Assembly: GCA_003131925.1 (NCBI GenBank) | Contig: PKWC01000072.1 | Coordinates: 36,938 to 71,852, forward strand | DNA length: 34,915 nt | Direction of reading: 5' to 3' | Source of the DNA: Alphaproteobacteria bacterium | GTDB lineage: Bacteria; Pseudomonadota; Alphaproteobacteria; Micropepsales; Micropepsaceae | In this document: in pieces, positions 6,911 to 15,683 of the stretch | Position numbering within the stretch: the first letter of the stretch is position 1 | Layout of the letters: each line of letters begins with the position of its first letter | Program-made: the position numbers and the translations under genes | The notes under the pieces: model-generated | Seen by the model: the letters and a program-made list of their open reading frames with translations, nothing else | Databases searched by the model: none | Told to the model about the DNA's origin: nothing

Positions 6911-7951
6911 TCAGGTTTTGACGAACCGCGCCTTCACAAAGTTCCACGCGAGGCCGGCTGTCACAAATCCTGCGATTTCGAGTGCAGCAAGAGATCCAAT
7001 GTCGTTCTTTGGCAGCGTGTCGGATGGCCCGGCGAGAAGCGGCGGCGAAAAGAGGGGGTGAAAGCGTGACTCGAAATACGCGTTGGAGACCAGTTCGTTC
7101 GAATCCTGGAATGCTTCCTCGATCTGCCTGGCAACGGCGCTGGAGATGATGAATCTGCTGCCGCCGCGGCGCCGCTGAAGCACTCTCACGATACGTCCTC
7201 GGAAGGGAGCGATGCGCCTGGCGATTCCTGGCGACAGGCGGCGGTTCATCGCGCGCAGGAAGGCGAGCGATTCGGCGTCGAGCGATTCGTTGAAACGGTG
7301 AACCGGCTGAAGCCTCGCGTGATCGAAACCGGTCGCGCTGGCGAAATCGGCGAGAAGATCGCCACCGGGGAAATCCGTCGGCTCGAACCGCCGGGCGAAG
7401 ATGTTCTCGCGTCCGAACGCCTGCGCCCATCGGCCGAGCAGCCGCGAATAGTCGGCGAGCCCGGGCGGACCCCGAAAGTGAAATTCCTTCGTGCCGCCTT
7501 CCCACACGATGTTCGTGTACCGGCTGACCAGAAAATCGGTTTGGTTTCGGAGATAAACGACAATCTTCGTCTCTCGCGCAATGCCGTCGCACAACGCCTT
7601 GATGCGCGCGAGTTCGGCAGGCGAGCGAAGCCGGGAGCTCAAAAGCTCATTCGAGAATACGAGTGTACTTGCGCCGCTGGCAGCGGTTTCCTTCTCGAGA
7701 GAATCCGCGAATTCCGCGCGGAAACGGCTCACGCTTTCCTGGTCGCCGATGCCGAGCGTGCGCCGCGCCCCTTCGATCCGCGCATCGTCGAGAGCGAAGG
7801 CGGTCAGCCCATAGTGATTGGTCGCGCCTGGCGTCTGTGGATACAGATAGCCCTGCGACAGGAGCGCGGCCCTGTTCAGTGCAAGATAGTTCCGGATCGA
7901 GGTGCTGCCGGTTTTTTCAGTCCCGATATGCAGCCAGCACTGCGCAATCAT
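6911..7951 (-). CDS. Sulfotransferase-like P-loop protein
   Basis: A 346-residue protein opening with WLHIGTEKTGSTSIRNYL. This is the short strand-loop-helix that binds the 5'-phosphosulfate of PAPS in sulfotransferases. A second hallmark region, KIVVYLRNQTDFLVSRYTN, corresponds to the 3'-phosphate-binding strand and helix (R...S pattern) around residues 130-150. The family moves sulfuryl groups onto sugars or other acceptors, and the acceptor here is unknown. ATG 7951 is preceded by AGGGG with a 5-base spacer. There is no signal peptide. The gene converges on the island's right end and diverges from the transporter gene. Confidence 0.8.
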   Translation of the reverse strand: MIAQCWLHIGTEKTGSTSIRNYLALNRAALLSQGYLYPQTPGATNHYGLTAFALDDARIEGARRTLGIGDQESVSRFRAEFADSLEKETAASGASTLVFSNELLSSRLRSPAELARIKALCDGIARETKIVVYLRNQTDFLVSRYTNIVWEGGTKEFHFRGPPGLADYSRLLGRWAQAFGRENIFARRFEPTDFPGGDLLADFASATGFDHARLQPVHRFNESLDAESLAFLRAMNRRLSPGIARRIAPFRGRIVRVLQRRRGGSRFIISSAVARQIEEAFQDSNELVSNAYFESRFHPLFSPPLLAGPSDTLPKNDIGSLAALEIAGFVTAGLAWNFVKARFVKT

Positions 7952-8090
7952 TCATGCCCCTACATCGCACCGTCAGGCGACTTCCATCCCGGGATACACA
8001 CGACCCGGACGGGCGCATTGACGCCCGGGACGCCCCCAATCGGGACATGCTACATTGGATCGTCGAGGCGAGGTAACGCGGGGCGCTGGC

Positions 8091-9389
8091 GTGGCTGTAG
8101 CGACGTTGGACGACGTGGAGGCGCCTGCCCGGGCTGGCTTGCCGCTGCGTCACGTCGCGGCCGTGGCGGCAGGCAATGCGCTCGGGTTCTACGATTTTCT
8201 TACCTACGCGTTCTTTGCGGTCCAGATCGGACATACTTTCTTCCCCTCGCGCGATCCCGCGTCCAGTCTTCTTCTCTCGCTTGCGACGTTCGGCGCGGGC
8301 TTTTTCACGCGCCCCCTGGGCGGGATCGTCATCGGCATTCTGGGCGATCGAAAGGGGCGCAAGCCCGCGATGTTCGTCTCCTTTTCGCTCATGGGCGCGG
8401 CGATCGTCGGGCTGGCGCTGACGCCGTCCTACCGCGCCATCGGCGTTGCCGCGCCCATTCTGGCGATCTCGTTCCGGCTGCTGCAGGGTTTCGCACTCGG
8501 CGGGGAAGTCGGTCCGACCACGGCTTATCTGATTGAAGCCGCGCATGAGAGAAATCGCGGCCTCTTCGGCTCGCTGCAATACGCGACGCAGGATCTTGCC
8601 ATACTGTGCGCGGGACTGGTCGGTGTCGCGCTCGCCAACATTCTCGATGCATCGGCGCTCGACGCCTGGGGCTGGCGCATCGCATTTCTGATCGGCACCG
8701 CGATCGTGCCCTTCGCCCTGCTGATCCGGCGCCAGCTTCCGGAAACGCTCGATGCGCGGCCGCCCGTCCGCAAGGCACGTGAGCCGTGGCGGCCACATTT
8801 GCGTGTCGCCCTCTTTGGGCTCCTGCTGCTCGGCAGCGGTACGATCGCAAGCTATGTGCTCATTTACATGACCACCTATGCCACGACGACGCTGCACATC
8901 GCCTCAAATTACGCGTTTGGCGCGACGGTGGTCGGAGGGTTCTGCGGAGTCTGTTTTGATCCAGTCAGTGGCTGGCTGTCCGACCGTTTCGGACGAAAGC
9001 CGGTGATGATGGTGCCATGGGCGCTGCTTTTCTTTGCGGTGCTGCCGGTATTCATGCTCATGGCGCATTTCCGCTCCGCCGGGGCGCTTTATGCAGCCAC
9101 AGCCGCGATGCAAATCCTCGTGTCGCTGGGCTCGCCTGCGGTTGTCACAGCAATCACCGAAGCGCTCCCACCGCACATCCGGTCCGCAGCGCTGTCAACG
9201 ATCTATGCCGTCGCCATTTCCACTTTCGGCGGAACGACGCAGTTCGTGATCACCTGGCTCATCGCGCGAACGGGTAATCCGCTCGCCCCGGCCTGGTATC
9301 TGATGGGCGCGATCGTGGTGGGATTGGTGACCATGTTCGCATTCGAAGAAACCGCTCCCGCCGCGGTGTTGTCGCGGCGAGGGCGATAA
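8091..9389 (+). CDS. MFS transporter, metabolite:H+ symporter (MHS) type
   Basis: An inner-membrane transporter of about 432 residues with twelve predicted helices. It has the repeated major-facilitator loop signature: LGDRKGRKPA between helices 2 and 3, and LSDRFGRKPVMM between helices 8 and 9. The start NALGFYDFLTYAFFAVQIG, the PLGGIVIG segment and LLQGFALGGEVGP match the citrate/proline/betaine-type MHS subfamily, which brings in carboxylates or compatible solutes with protons. The substrate cannot be assigned. I prefer GTG 8091; an in-frame TTG at 8055 would add 12 residues and neither has a strong ribosome binding site. A strong inverted repeat follows the stop codon. Confidence 0.85.
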   Translation: MAVATLDDVEAPARAGLPLRHVAAVAAGNALGFYDFLTYAFFAVQIGHTFFPSRDPASSLLLSLATFGAGFFTRPLGGIVIGILGDRKGRKPAMFVSFSLMGAAIVGLALTPSYRAIGVAAPILAISFRLLQGFALGGEVGPTTAYLIEAAHERNRGLFGSLQYATQDLAILCAGLVGVALANILDASALDAWGWRIAFLIGTAIVPFALLIRRQLPETLDARPPVRKAREPWRPHLRVALFGLLLLGSGTIASYVLIYMTTYATTTLHIASNYAFGATVVGGFCGVCFDPVSGWLSDRFGRKPVMMVPWALLFFAVLPVFMLMAHFRSAGALYAATAAMQILVSLGSPAVVTAITEALPPHIRSAALSTIYAVAISTFGGTTQFVITWLIARTGNPLAPAWYLMGAIVVGLVTMFAFEETAPAAVLSRRGR

Positions 9390-9390
9390 C

Positions 9391-9422
9391 GCGGGCGAAG
9401 GGACCGAAGCCCGCTCGCCCGC
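9391..9422. terminator. Possible bidirectional terminator hairpin
   Basis: GCGGGCGA at 9391-9398 is the exact reverse complement of TCGCCCGC at 9415-9422, giving an 8-bp stem with a 16-base loop. It lies between the convergent ends of the transporter gene (stop 9389) and the small secreted-protein gene (stop 9434). No T-tract follows on either strand, so the call rests on position and stem only. Confidence 0.4.
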
Positions 9423-9433
9423 ATCACGCAATC

Positions 9434-9673
9434 CTATCGGTAGCACCAGCGCCGGCCGCACATCCAGCGATCACGCCAATAACGGCCGTGCCAATAGTAG
9501 TTGTAGTAGCCGCCATGCCAGCGATAGCCCCAGCAGCGGTGACGCCAGCCGCAGTAATGGCCAGGCCCCGGAACGCCGACGCTTACCCCAACCACGACAG
9601 CCGAAGCCGGCATTGCGGCGGCGAGAGGCGCGACGACCAATGCCGCGGCCAGAAGCGCATGTTTCAATTGCAT
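9434..9673 (-). CDS. Small secreted Trp/Tyr/Arg-rich cysteine-containing protein
   Basis: A 79-residue protein. ATG 9673 was chosen because GAGGAG lies 6 bases upstream and a signal peptide starts there (LLAAALVVAPLAAAMPASA, cleavage likely after residue 25). The longer upstream extension has no such features. The mature part of about 54 residues is dominated by Gly, His, Tyr, Trp and Arg, with seven Trp and four Cys (HYCGW, RHRCW, RWMCG, RRWCYR). Small exported proteins of this composition are common in alphaproteobacteria and mostly uncharacterised. The gene is transcribed toward the hairpin at 9391-9422. Confidence 0.75.
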   Translation of the reverse strand: MQLKHALLAAALVVAPLAAAMPASAVVVGVSVGVPGPGHYCGWRHRCWGYRWHGGYYNYYWHGRYWRDRWMCGRRWCYR

Positions 9674-9790
9674 CAGATACTCCTCATCTTTGTGCCGCCT
9701 GCACCCACAGAACGCACCTCCGCGAGCGAGTCGGCTTCGAGTTAGCAAATGTTTATCACACTATCCGCTCCGCCTGCAAAAAATCCTGCC

Positions 9791-11284
9791 TCATTGGCCG
9801 CCGTCCGCCTCCTCCAGGACAACTTCGTGCCCCCAAAGGCGCTCCAGATGCGTGCAGACGAGATCCCGCGTCTTTGCGTGCAGCGGGATTCCCCGATGCA
9901 TGAGATGCACGAGACGAAGTTTGCGGTTCCCTTTCAGATCTGCGTCGGCGACCTGAATGTTCGGATCTGTGAGGCCCACATCATACTGCCGCGCCAACGA
10001 ACTGCGGATGCGGCGATAGCCGCTTTCGTCGTGGATGGCTGAAACCCTGCAGGACTCATCACCTGCCTTGTCGTGGAGCTCGAACAGCCGGAACTCGCGC
10101 ATGAGTCTCGGGCTCAGAAACTGCTCGATGAAGCTCTCGTCGCGATAGTTCGCCCACGCATCGCTCAGCGCGCCCATCCAGTCTTGCGAGCCGGCAATTT
10201 GCGGAAACCAGTCGCGATCCTCCGCGCTCGGCGTTTCGCAGATTCGCCTGATGTCGGCCATCATTCCGAATCCGAGCGCGTAGGGATTGAATCCGTTCCA
10301 GCGCGGATCGTTGAAGTCGGGCTGGTAGATGACGCCCGTGTGGCTGTGGAGGAATTCGAGAAGCGATCCCTCAGTAATAAGGCCGCGGTCGTAAAGCATG
10401 TGCATGATCGTATGGTGCACAAAGGTCGCGCAGCCTTCATTCATCACTTTGGTTTGACGCTGCGGATAGAAATACTGCGCGAGGCTGCGCACGATTCTAA
10501 TGAGCTCGCGCTGCCAGGGGCGCAGCCCGGGCGAATATTTCTCGAGGAGGTAAAGAATGTTTTCCTCTGGCAGTTTCATTTCGCTGCCGAAATCCTCTTC
10601 CGGATCGATGGTGGGCGGCGCGGCCGGAGGGTCGATGCCGGCGGGCAGCGTCCGCCACAATTCGTTGCGCGATTCCTCCTCGTGTTCCATGCGGCGCCGT
10701 CGCTTTTCCAGCACCCGTTCCTTTGAGGGCTTCGGCGGCCGCCGATAACGGAAGACGCCATGCTCCATGAGCGCATGCGCAGAATCGAGAACCGCCTCTA
10801 CCTCGGCGCGCCCGTGGCGATCCTCGCAGGCCGAGATATAGCGCTTGGCGAAGGCGAGATAATCGAGAATGCCTTCGGCATTGGTCCACTGCCGGAACAG
10901 GTAGTTGTTCTTGAAAAAGTGATTGTGACCGAAGGCGGCGTGCGCGATGACCAGCGCCTGCATGGTCATCGTGTTCTCCTCGAGCAGATAGGAGATACAG
11001 GGACTGGAGTTGATCACGATCTCGTAGGCAAGGGCCGAATATCCGTGGCGGTAGAGCTGTTCCTCCCGCGCGAAAAGCTTTCCGAACGACCAGTGGCTGT
11101 ACATCAGCGGCATGCCCAGCGAGGAATAGGCATCCAGCATCTGCTCGGACGAGATGATCTCGATCTGGCTGGGATAGACGTCGAGCTTGAGGTCTTCGAC
11201 CGCGATCTTCTCGATTTCGCGGTAGACGCGATCGAGCGAGGGAAAATCCCATTCCTGTTCGGTGAAAAGCGGCGAGCCACCCAT
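9791..11284 (-). CDS. spoVR: SpoVR family protein
   Basis: A 497-residue cytoplasmic protein of the SpoVR/YcgB family. Supporting segments include SHWSFGK, YEIVINSSPCISYLLEEN, HAAFGHNHFFKNNYLF, KVMNEGCATFVHHTIM and the NPYALGFGMM region. These His/Glu-rich stretches are the family's conserved core. In Bacillus it affects spore cortex formation; in non-spore-formers it travels with prkA and yeaH, as here, and its biochemical role is not settled. ATG 11284 overlaps the stop of the yeaH-type gene by one base (TGATG), implying translational coupling. The upstream extension of this frame runs through that gene and is not used. Confidence 0.95.
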   Translation of the reverse strand: MGGSPLFTEQEWDFPSLDRVYREIEKIAVEDLKLDVYPSQIEIISSEQMLDAYSSLGMPLMYSHWSFGKLFAREEQLYRHGYSALAYEIVINSSPCISYLLEENTMTMQALVIAHAAFGHNHFFKNNYLFRQWTNAEGILDYLAFAKRYISACEDRHGRAEVEAVLDSAHALMEHGVFRYRRPPKPSKERVLEKRRRRMEHEEESRNELWRTLPAGIDPPAAPPTIDPEEDFGSEMKLPEENILYLLEKYSPGLRPWQRELIRIVRSLAQYFYPQRQTKVMNEGCATFVHHTIMHMLYDRGLITEGSLLEFLHSHTGVIYQPDFNDPRWNGFNPYALGFGMMADIRRICETPSAEDRDWFPQIAGSQDWMGALSDAWANYRDESFIEQFLSPRLMREFRLFELHDKAGDESCRVSAIHDESGYRRIRSSLARQYDVGLTDPNIQVADADLKGNRKLRLVHLMHRGIPLHAKTRDLVCTHLERLWGHEVVLEEADGGQ

Positions 11285-12597
11285 CACGCGATCTCGCTCT
11301 TCTTGAACAGCTCGTGAAAGACCGGGAAGATGTCGGACGGCCGCGCGATCCTCTTGGTCGCGAAATTCGGCCACAGCGCCGACACCGTGCGGTAGGCGCG
11401 CCAAAGCTCGGCGCCGGAATCCTCGTTGGCGAACACCTCCATTTCGCGCTCGTCCAGAATCTCGATATAGGCGTAATACTGGCAGAGCGGCATGATCTCG
11501 CCGTTCAGCATCTCCGCGCAATGGCGCGCGTCGCCGGACTGTGTGTAACCGTCGGATGCCTGCGCCGCATAGATGTTCCAGTCGGCGGTCGTATAGCGCT
11601 CTTTCTGGATCTCCAGCATCTTCTCGAGGGCGGACGAGACGATCGTCCCGCCGGACTGCCGCGAATAGAAGAATTCGTGCTCGTCAACCTCCTGCGCGTC
11701 ATGGGTGTGGCGGACGAACACGATGTCGACGCGGTCATAACGCCGCTTCAGGAACAGATGGAGAAGCATGTAGAAGCGCTTGGCGAGATCCTTCTCCCGC
11801 TCCCCCATCGAACCCGACACGTCCATCAGGCAGAACATGACCGCGCGACTGGCCGGCACAGGCTGTTCGGCGAATGCATTGAAGCGGACGTCGACCGGAT
11901 CGATGAAGGCGATCCACTTGCGGCGCGCGATGGCGCGGGCAAGCTCCTCCTTCAGCGCGAGAATTTCCGAACGGGTCTCCTCTGTCTGCAGGGTCACGCG
12001 CTCGAGCGCATCAAGACGTGCCTGCAGAATCTCGATGTCGGCGGCCCGCGGACGTTTGAGGGCGAGTCTCCGTCCGAAGGCATTGCGCATCGTGCGGACG
12101 AGATTGATCTGGGTCGGCGGGCCCGAGGTTGTGAGGCCCGCACGCCTCCAGCTCTTTCTGGGCGTTTCCTTGAGGCTCGTGCGCACCAGATTGGGAAGCT
12201 CGAGATCCTCGAAGAAGATTTGGAGAATCTCGTCCTGCGTCATCGTGAACTCGAAATCATCTTCGCCGTCGCCGGAGTCGGCGGCTTCCTTTCCGCGGCC
12301 GCCATCCTCGCCCCAGCGAGGCTTCCTGATTTCGTCCCCCGGAACGAACTCCTTGTTGCCCGGGAGCACGAAATCGCGTTCGCCGCCGGCCTTTGGATCG
12401 AGGCGGAACCGCGGTTCCTTTGTACCCTTGGTCGAAATCCTGACCTTGCGGTCCTTGCCGATGTCGGCGACGCCCGCCTCCTTCAGCGATTTCTGCACTG
12501 ACTCGCGAATCTGCGCCCGCGCGCGGCGCAGGAAGCGCTGGCGGTTGGCGAGACTCTTGCCCTTGGGATTGAGGCGCCGGTCGATGAAATAGCTCAT
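11284..12597 (-). CDS. yeaH: YeaH/YhbH family protein (DUF444, VWA-like)
   Basis: A 437-residue protein. The start MSYFIDRRLNPKGKS at ATG 12597 is the standard N-terminus of the YeaH/YhbH family; 46 further in-frame codons upstream are not conserved-looking. An acidic low-complexity linker (about residues 100-118) precedes a von Willebrand A-type domain. Its metal-site motif DVSGSM starts at Asp259, within FCLMDVSGSMGEREKD. The family is always found near the PrkA kinase and SpoVR and is thought to act with them, possibly as kinase substrate or adaptor. It ends with a one-base overlap into spoVR. Confidence 0.93.
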   Translation of the reverse strand: MSYFIDRRLNPKGKSLANRQRFLRRARAQIRESVQKSLKEAGVADIGKDRKVRISTKGTKEPRFRLDPKAGGERDFVLPGNKEFVPGDEIRKPRWGEDGGRGKEAADSGDGEDDFEFTMTQDEILQIFFEDLELPNLVRTSLKETPRKSWRRAGLTTSGPPTQINLVRTMRNAFGRRLALKRPRAADIEILQARLDALERVTLQTEETRSEILALKEELARAIARRKWIAFIDPVDVRFNAFAEQPVPASRAVMFCLMDVSGSMGEREKDLAKRFYMLLHLFLKRRYDRVDIVFVRHTHDAQEVDEHEFFYSRQSGGTIVSSALEKMLEIQKERYTTADWNIYAAQASDGYTQSGDARHCAEMLNGEIMPLCQYYAYIEILDEREMEVFANEDSGAELWRAYRTVSALWPNFATKRIARPSDIFPVFHELFKKSEIA

Positions 12598-12697
12598 GAC
12601 GGGCAGCCGCATGTTTCGCAGATGCAGGCGACGGATGTCATTAGGATTTCGATGTCCTGCGCCATGAATTCTGCTTTCCCGGCGCAGCGACGCGCAA

Positions 12698-14641
12698 TCA
12701 CCCCGCCTTGTTGACCCGCATGTACCATTCGACAAGCCGGCGCACCTGCCTCGATGTGTAGCCGCGCGCGAGCATGCGCTTGACGAACTCGTTGTGCTTG
12801 GTTTCGGTGTCGGAATCCTTCTTCGATTCGAAGCTGATGACGGGCAGAAGGTCTTCCACCTGGCTGAACATCCGCTTTTCGATGACGTTGCGGATTTTCT
12901 CGTAAGCCGTCCAGGCCGGATTTTTGCCGTCGTTGGCGGCGCGATAGCGCAGGGCGAATTTTACGACCTCGTTGCGGAAGTCCTTGGGGTTGGCGATGCC
13001 GGCCGGCTTCTCGATCTTGGAGAGTTCGCCGTCAAGCGCCGCGCGATCCAGCAGCTGGCCGGTGTCGGCATCCTTGTAGTCCTGATCCTCGATCCACGCA
13101 TCGGCATAGGCGATGTAGCGGTCGAAGACGTTTTGGCCGTATTCACCGTAGGATTCCAGATAGGCCTTCTGGATTTCCTTGCCGATGAATTCCGCGTATC
13201 GCGGCGCCAGGTCCGCCTTGATGAATTCGAGGTATTTTCTCTCCAATTCATCAGGGAACTGCTCGCGCCGGATGGACTGCTCGACCACGTACATGAGATG
13301 CACCGGATCGGCGGCGACTTCCGTGACGTCGTAATTGAACGTTTCGGACAGGGTCTTGTAGGCGAAGCGCGTCGAAATTCCCGTCATGCCCTCATCGATG
13401 CCCGCGGCGTCGCGATACTCCTGCAGGGTCTTCGCCTTGGGATCGGTGTCCTTGAGCTTCTCTCCGTCGTAGACGCGCATCTTGGAGATGCGATTGGAGT
13501 TTTCGTGCTCCTTGAGCCTCGTCATGACGCAGAATTTGGCGAGCAACTCCAAAGTCTCGGGCGAGCAGGGCGCGGGCTGAAGCTCGCTGCTGCGAAGCAG
13601 CTTGCGATAGATTTCCGTCTCTTCGGTCACGCGCAGCACGTAGGGCACCGTGACGACGCAGATGCGGTCGAGGAATGCCTCGTTGTTGCGGTTGGCCTTG
13701 AACACCAGCCATTCCGCTTCATTCGAATGCGCAAGAATAATGCCGTTGAAGGGGATCGGTCCCAATGTCTCGGTGCCGATGTAGTTTCCTTCCTGAGTCG
13801 CGGTCAGCAGGGGATGCAGTACCTTGATCGGCGCCTTGAACATCTCCACGAATTCCATCAGGCCCTGATTGGAACGGCACAATCCGCCGGAGAAGGAATA
13901 GGCATCCGAATCGTTCTGGCTGAAATGCTCGAGCTTGCGGATGTCCACCTTGCCGACAAGTGAGGAAATGTCCTGGTTGTTTTCGTCGCCGGGCTCCGTC
14001 TTGGAGATCGCGATCTGGCGCAGCTTCGAAGGAAAAACGCGCGCGACTTCGAAGCGCGAAATGTCGCCGCCGAACTGATCCAGGCGCTTCACCGCCCACG
14101 GGCTGATCACTCCGGTGAGGCGGTGGCGGTCGATCCCGTAACGGTCTGCGAGGAGCGAACCCAGTTCCTCGGAACGGAACAGCCCAAGCGGCGACTCGAA
14201 GACGGGGCTGATCTCCTCGCCGGCCTTGAGGACATAGATGGGGTTTTTCTCCATCAGATCCTTGAGCCGCTCGGCGAGTGAGGACTTGCCGCCCCCCACA
14301 GGGCCCAGCAGATATAGAATCTGCCGCTTTTCCTCGAGGCCCTGGGCAGCGTGGCGGAAATAGCCGACGATCCGCTCGATCGTATCCTCCATGCCGAAGA
14401 AGCCGTCGAAGGCGCGATAGATCTTGATCGTCCGATTGAAGAAGATGCGGCCGAGGCGCGAATTTTGTGCCGTGTCGACGAGGTCCGGCTCACCGATCGC
14501 CGCGACCAGCCGTTCAGCAGGGGCGGCGTACAACATCTTGTCGTCGCGGGCGGCCAAGAGCCAATCCCGAAGGCTCATCGTCTCCAGGCGTTCCCGGGCG
14601 TAGTCCCGGGAAAAAACATCGAAGACATCCAGCGTGCTCAT
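12698..14641 (-). CDS. prkA: PrkA/YeaG family serine protein kinase
   Basis: A 647-residue protein with an AAA+-like N-terminal domain carrying Walker A GPVGGGKS (residues 113-120) and a C-terminal PrkA kinase domain. Segments such as FFGMEDTIERIV, IILAHSNEAEW, NRNNEAFLDRI and SNRISKMRVYDGEKL are diagnostic. ATG 14641 follows AAGGAG with an 8-base spacer. It is the first gene of the prkA-yeaH-spoVR operon. In enterobacteria the homologous yeaG-yeaH genes respond to nitrogen starvation and stationary phase, and a similar stress role is inferred. About 100 bp separate it from yeaH. The leader upstream contains several inverted repeats. Confidence 0.95.
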   Translation of the reverse strand: MSTLDVFDVFSRDYARERLETMSLRDWLLAARDDKMLYAAPAERLVAAIGEPDLVDTAQNSRLGRIFFNRTIKIYRAFDGFFGMEDTIERIVGYFRHAAQGLEEKRQILYLLGPVGGGKSSLAERLKDLMEKNPIYVLKAGEEISPVFESPLGLFRSEELGSLLADRYGIDRHRLTGVISPWAVKRLDQFGGDISRFEVARVFPSKLRQIAISKTEPGDENNQDISSLVGKVDIRKLEHFSQNDSDAYSFSGGLCRSNQGLMEFVEMFKAPIKVLHPLLTATQEGNYIGTETLGPIPFNGIILAHSNEAEWLVFKANRNNEAFLDRICVVTVPYVLRVTEETEIYRKLLRSSELQPAPCSPETLELLAKFCVMTRLKEHENSNRISKMRVYDGEKLKDTDPKAKTLQEYRDAAGIDEGMTGISTRFAYKTLSETFNYDVTEVAADPVHLMYVVEQSIRREQFPDELERKYLEFIKADLAPRYAEFIGKEIQKAYLESYGEYGQNVFDRYIAYADAWIEDQDYKDADTGQLLDRAALDGELSKIEKPAGIANPKDFRNEVVKFALRYRAANDGKNPAWTAYEKIRNVIEKRMFSQVEDLLPVISFESKKDSDTETKHNEFVKRMLARGYTSRQVRRLVEWYMRVNKAG

Positions 14642-14673
14642 CACTGTCACTCCTTGTACGTCACGCACGCCTT

Positions 14674-14691
14674 CCACGATTGATATCGTGG
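14674..14691. promoter_or_regulatory. Inverted repeat 33 bp upstream of prkA
   Basis: CCACGAT (14674-14680) and ATCGTGG (14685-14691) are perfect reverse complements around TGAT. The site lies in the expected 5' untranslated region of prkA, so it may be an operator or an mRNA hairpin near the ribosome binding site. No known regulator motif was recognised. Confidence 0.4.
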
Positions 14692-14761
14692 CCCTCCGCG
14701 GACATGACAAGTCAGGTGAACATTGCGCCTTCCACTTACCCTCTCAGTGCCTGCTGAAGTA

Positions 14762-14773
14762 ATCCTTAAGGAT
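14762..14773. promoter_or_regulatory. 12-bp perfect palindrome upstream of prkA
   Basis: ATCCTTAAGGAT reads the same on both strands. It lies about 120 bp ahead of the prkA start, in the spacing range of a promoter-proximal dimer site. The regulator is unknown. Confidence 0.3.
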
Positions 14774-14803
14774 CTGCGTTCGTTCCACATTTGTTAGCCG
14801 CTG

Positions 14804-14843
14804 GCGCGCCGCTTCCCGTTCGCACGAATCTCGTGCGGCGCGC
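14804..14843. other. Nested inverted repeats in the prkA/GNAT intergenic region
   Basis: GCGCGCCGC (14804-14812) and GCGGCGCGC (14835-14843) form a 9-bp outer stem. An alternative tighter hairpin, CGCACGA/TCGTGCG around ATC (14821-14837), overlaps the right arm. Both structures cannot form at once. On the minus strand they follow the stop of a possible 23-codon ORF, so a terminator or attenuator is conceivable. There is no T-tract. Confidence 0.35.
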
Positions 14844-14859
14844 TCCTACAAACACGGTT

Positions 14860-14931
14860 TTATCCGACACCGTTTCGACGGTCCTGAACTCGAGCCCGGC
14901 ACAAGCAAATCAGCGACGATCGATAAGCCAT
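14860..14931 (-). CDS. Possible 23-residue small ORF upstream of prkA
   Basis: ATG 14931 is preceded by AAAAGGAG with a 6-base spacer, one of the best ribosome binding sites in the window. The product MAYRSSLICLCRARVQDRRN plus three residues ends at TAA 14860. It is read in the same direction as prkA and lies 218 bp ahead of it. It could be a leader peptide or a small stress protein, or simply chance. The rest of 14642-15120 shows no coding frame I would support. Confidence 0.25.
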   Translation of the reverse strand: MAYRSSLICLCRARVQDRRNGVG

Positions 14932-15120
14932 TGTAACTCCTTTTCCTTCGGATGCCATAGCGGCACCACGAAATTCCTGTGGGTGCCGCGTTCCCAGCAA
15001 GATTCTGCCTGTCGCGGAATTTCGGCCCTCCGCGGCAGCCGGAACTGTGCCGTGCTGCGCCCGCACAATTCAGCGTGAAGTGCTTGCCGACGTCACCGTT
15101 CTTCGGTCAATCTCGTGCGG

Positions 15121-15666
15121 ATGGACGAGCTTGTTACCGCGGTACGAATCGCGCGGCCTGAAGATGCCGCCGCGGTGGCCCGAATTTACATCGAGTCCTG
15201 GCATGACACCTACGCCGCGATATTGCCGGTGCGCATGCTCTGCGCGATGACGCCGAAAGGGCAGGCGGCGCGATGGCGAGCGGCGATTCGCGCGCGTGGC
15301 CGCGAACAGGTCTTGGTGGCCGAGAGCGACAGGCACGGCATCGTCGGCATGTCGAGTATCGGCCCCTCGCGTGATGGTGGTCTGGGCTACGACGGAGAGG
15401 TCTATACGCTGTACGTCGATCCGGCCTTCTTCGGCCGCGGAGCCGGGCGTGCATTGTTGCGGGCGGGATTCGCGACGCTGCGCACGCGCGGCTTTTCGTC
15501 CTGCATGATCTGGGCGCACGCCCGCAATCCGGTGCGATTTTTTTACGAGGCAATGGGCGGACGCCTTGTTGCCGAACGTGTCCAGCGCCTGATGGGGGAT
15601 CCGGTTCCCGAAGCGGCGTTCGCCTGGCGAAGGCTGGCTCTCGCAGAGCGCAGCCCTGCGAGGTAG
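15121..15666 (+). CDS. GNAT family N-acetyltransferase
   Basis: An 181-residue acetyl-CoA-dependent acyltransferase. The N-terminal VRIARPEDAAAVARIYIESW is the usual GNAT beta1-alpha1 opening. LYVDPAFFGRGAGRALL (motif A, R-G-A-G loop for the acetyl-CoA pyrophosphate) lies near residues 98-115. Motif B follows as CMIWAHARNPVRFFYEAMGG. ATG 15121 is used; an in-frame GTG at 15115 would add two residues, and neither has a clear ribosome binding site. The substrate is unknown. It converges with the SixA gene, 17 bp away. Confidence 0.88.
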   Translation: MDELVTAVRIARPEDAAAVARIYIESWHDTYAAILPVRMLCAMTPKGQAARWRAAIRARGREQVLVAESDRHGIVGMSSIGPSRDGGLGYDGEVYTLYVDPAFFGRGAGRALLRAGFATLRTRGFSSCMIWAHARNPVRFFYEAMGGRLVAERVQRLMGDPVPEAAFAWRRLALAERSPAR

Positions 15667-15683
15667 TACAGGGGTTAGAGCTC

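Noticed and set aside
14759-14786. EcfG-type promoter upstream of prkA (GGAAC at 14786-14782, minus strand)
   Set aside because: The -35 is exact, but the expected CGTT -10 is not found at 16-17 bases; the bases there read GGATT or GATTA.
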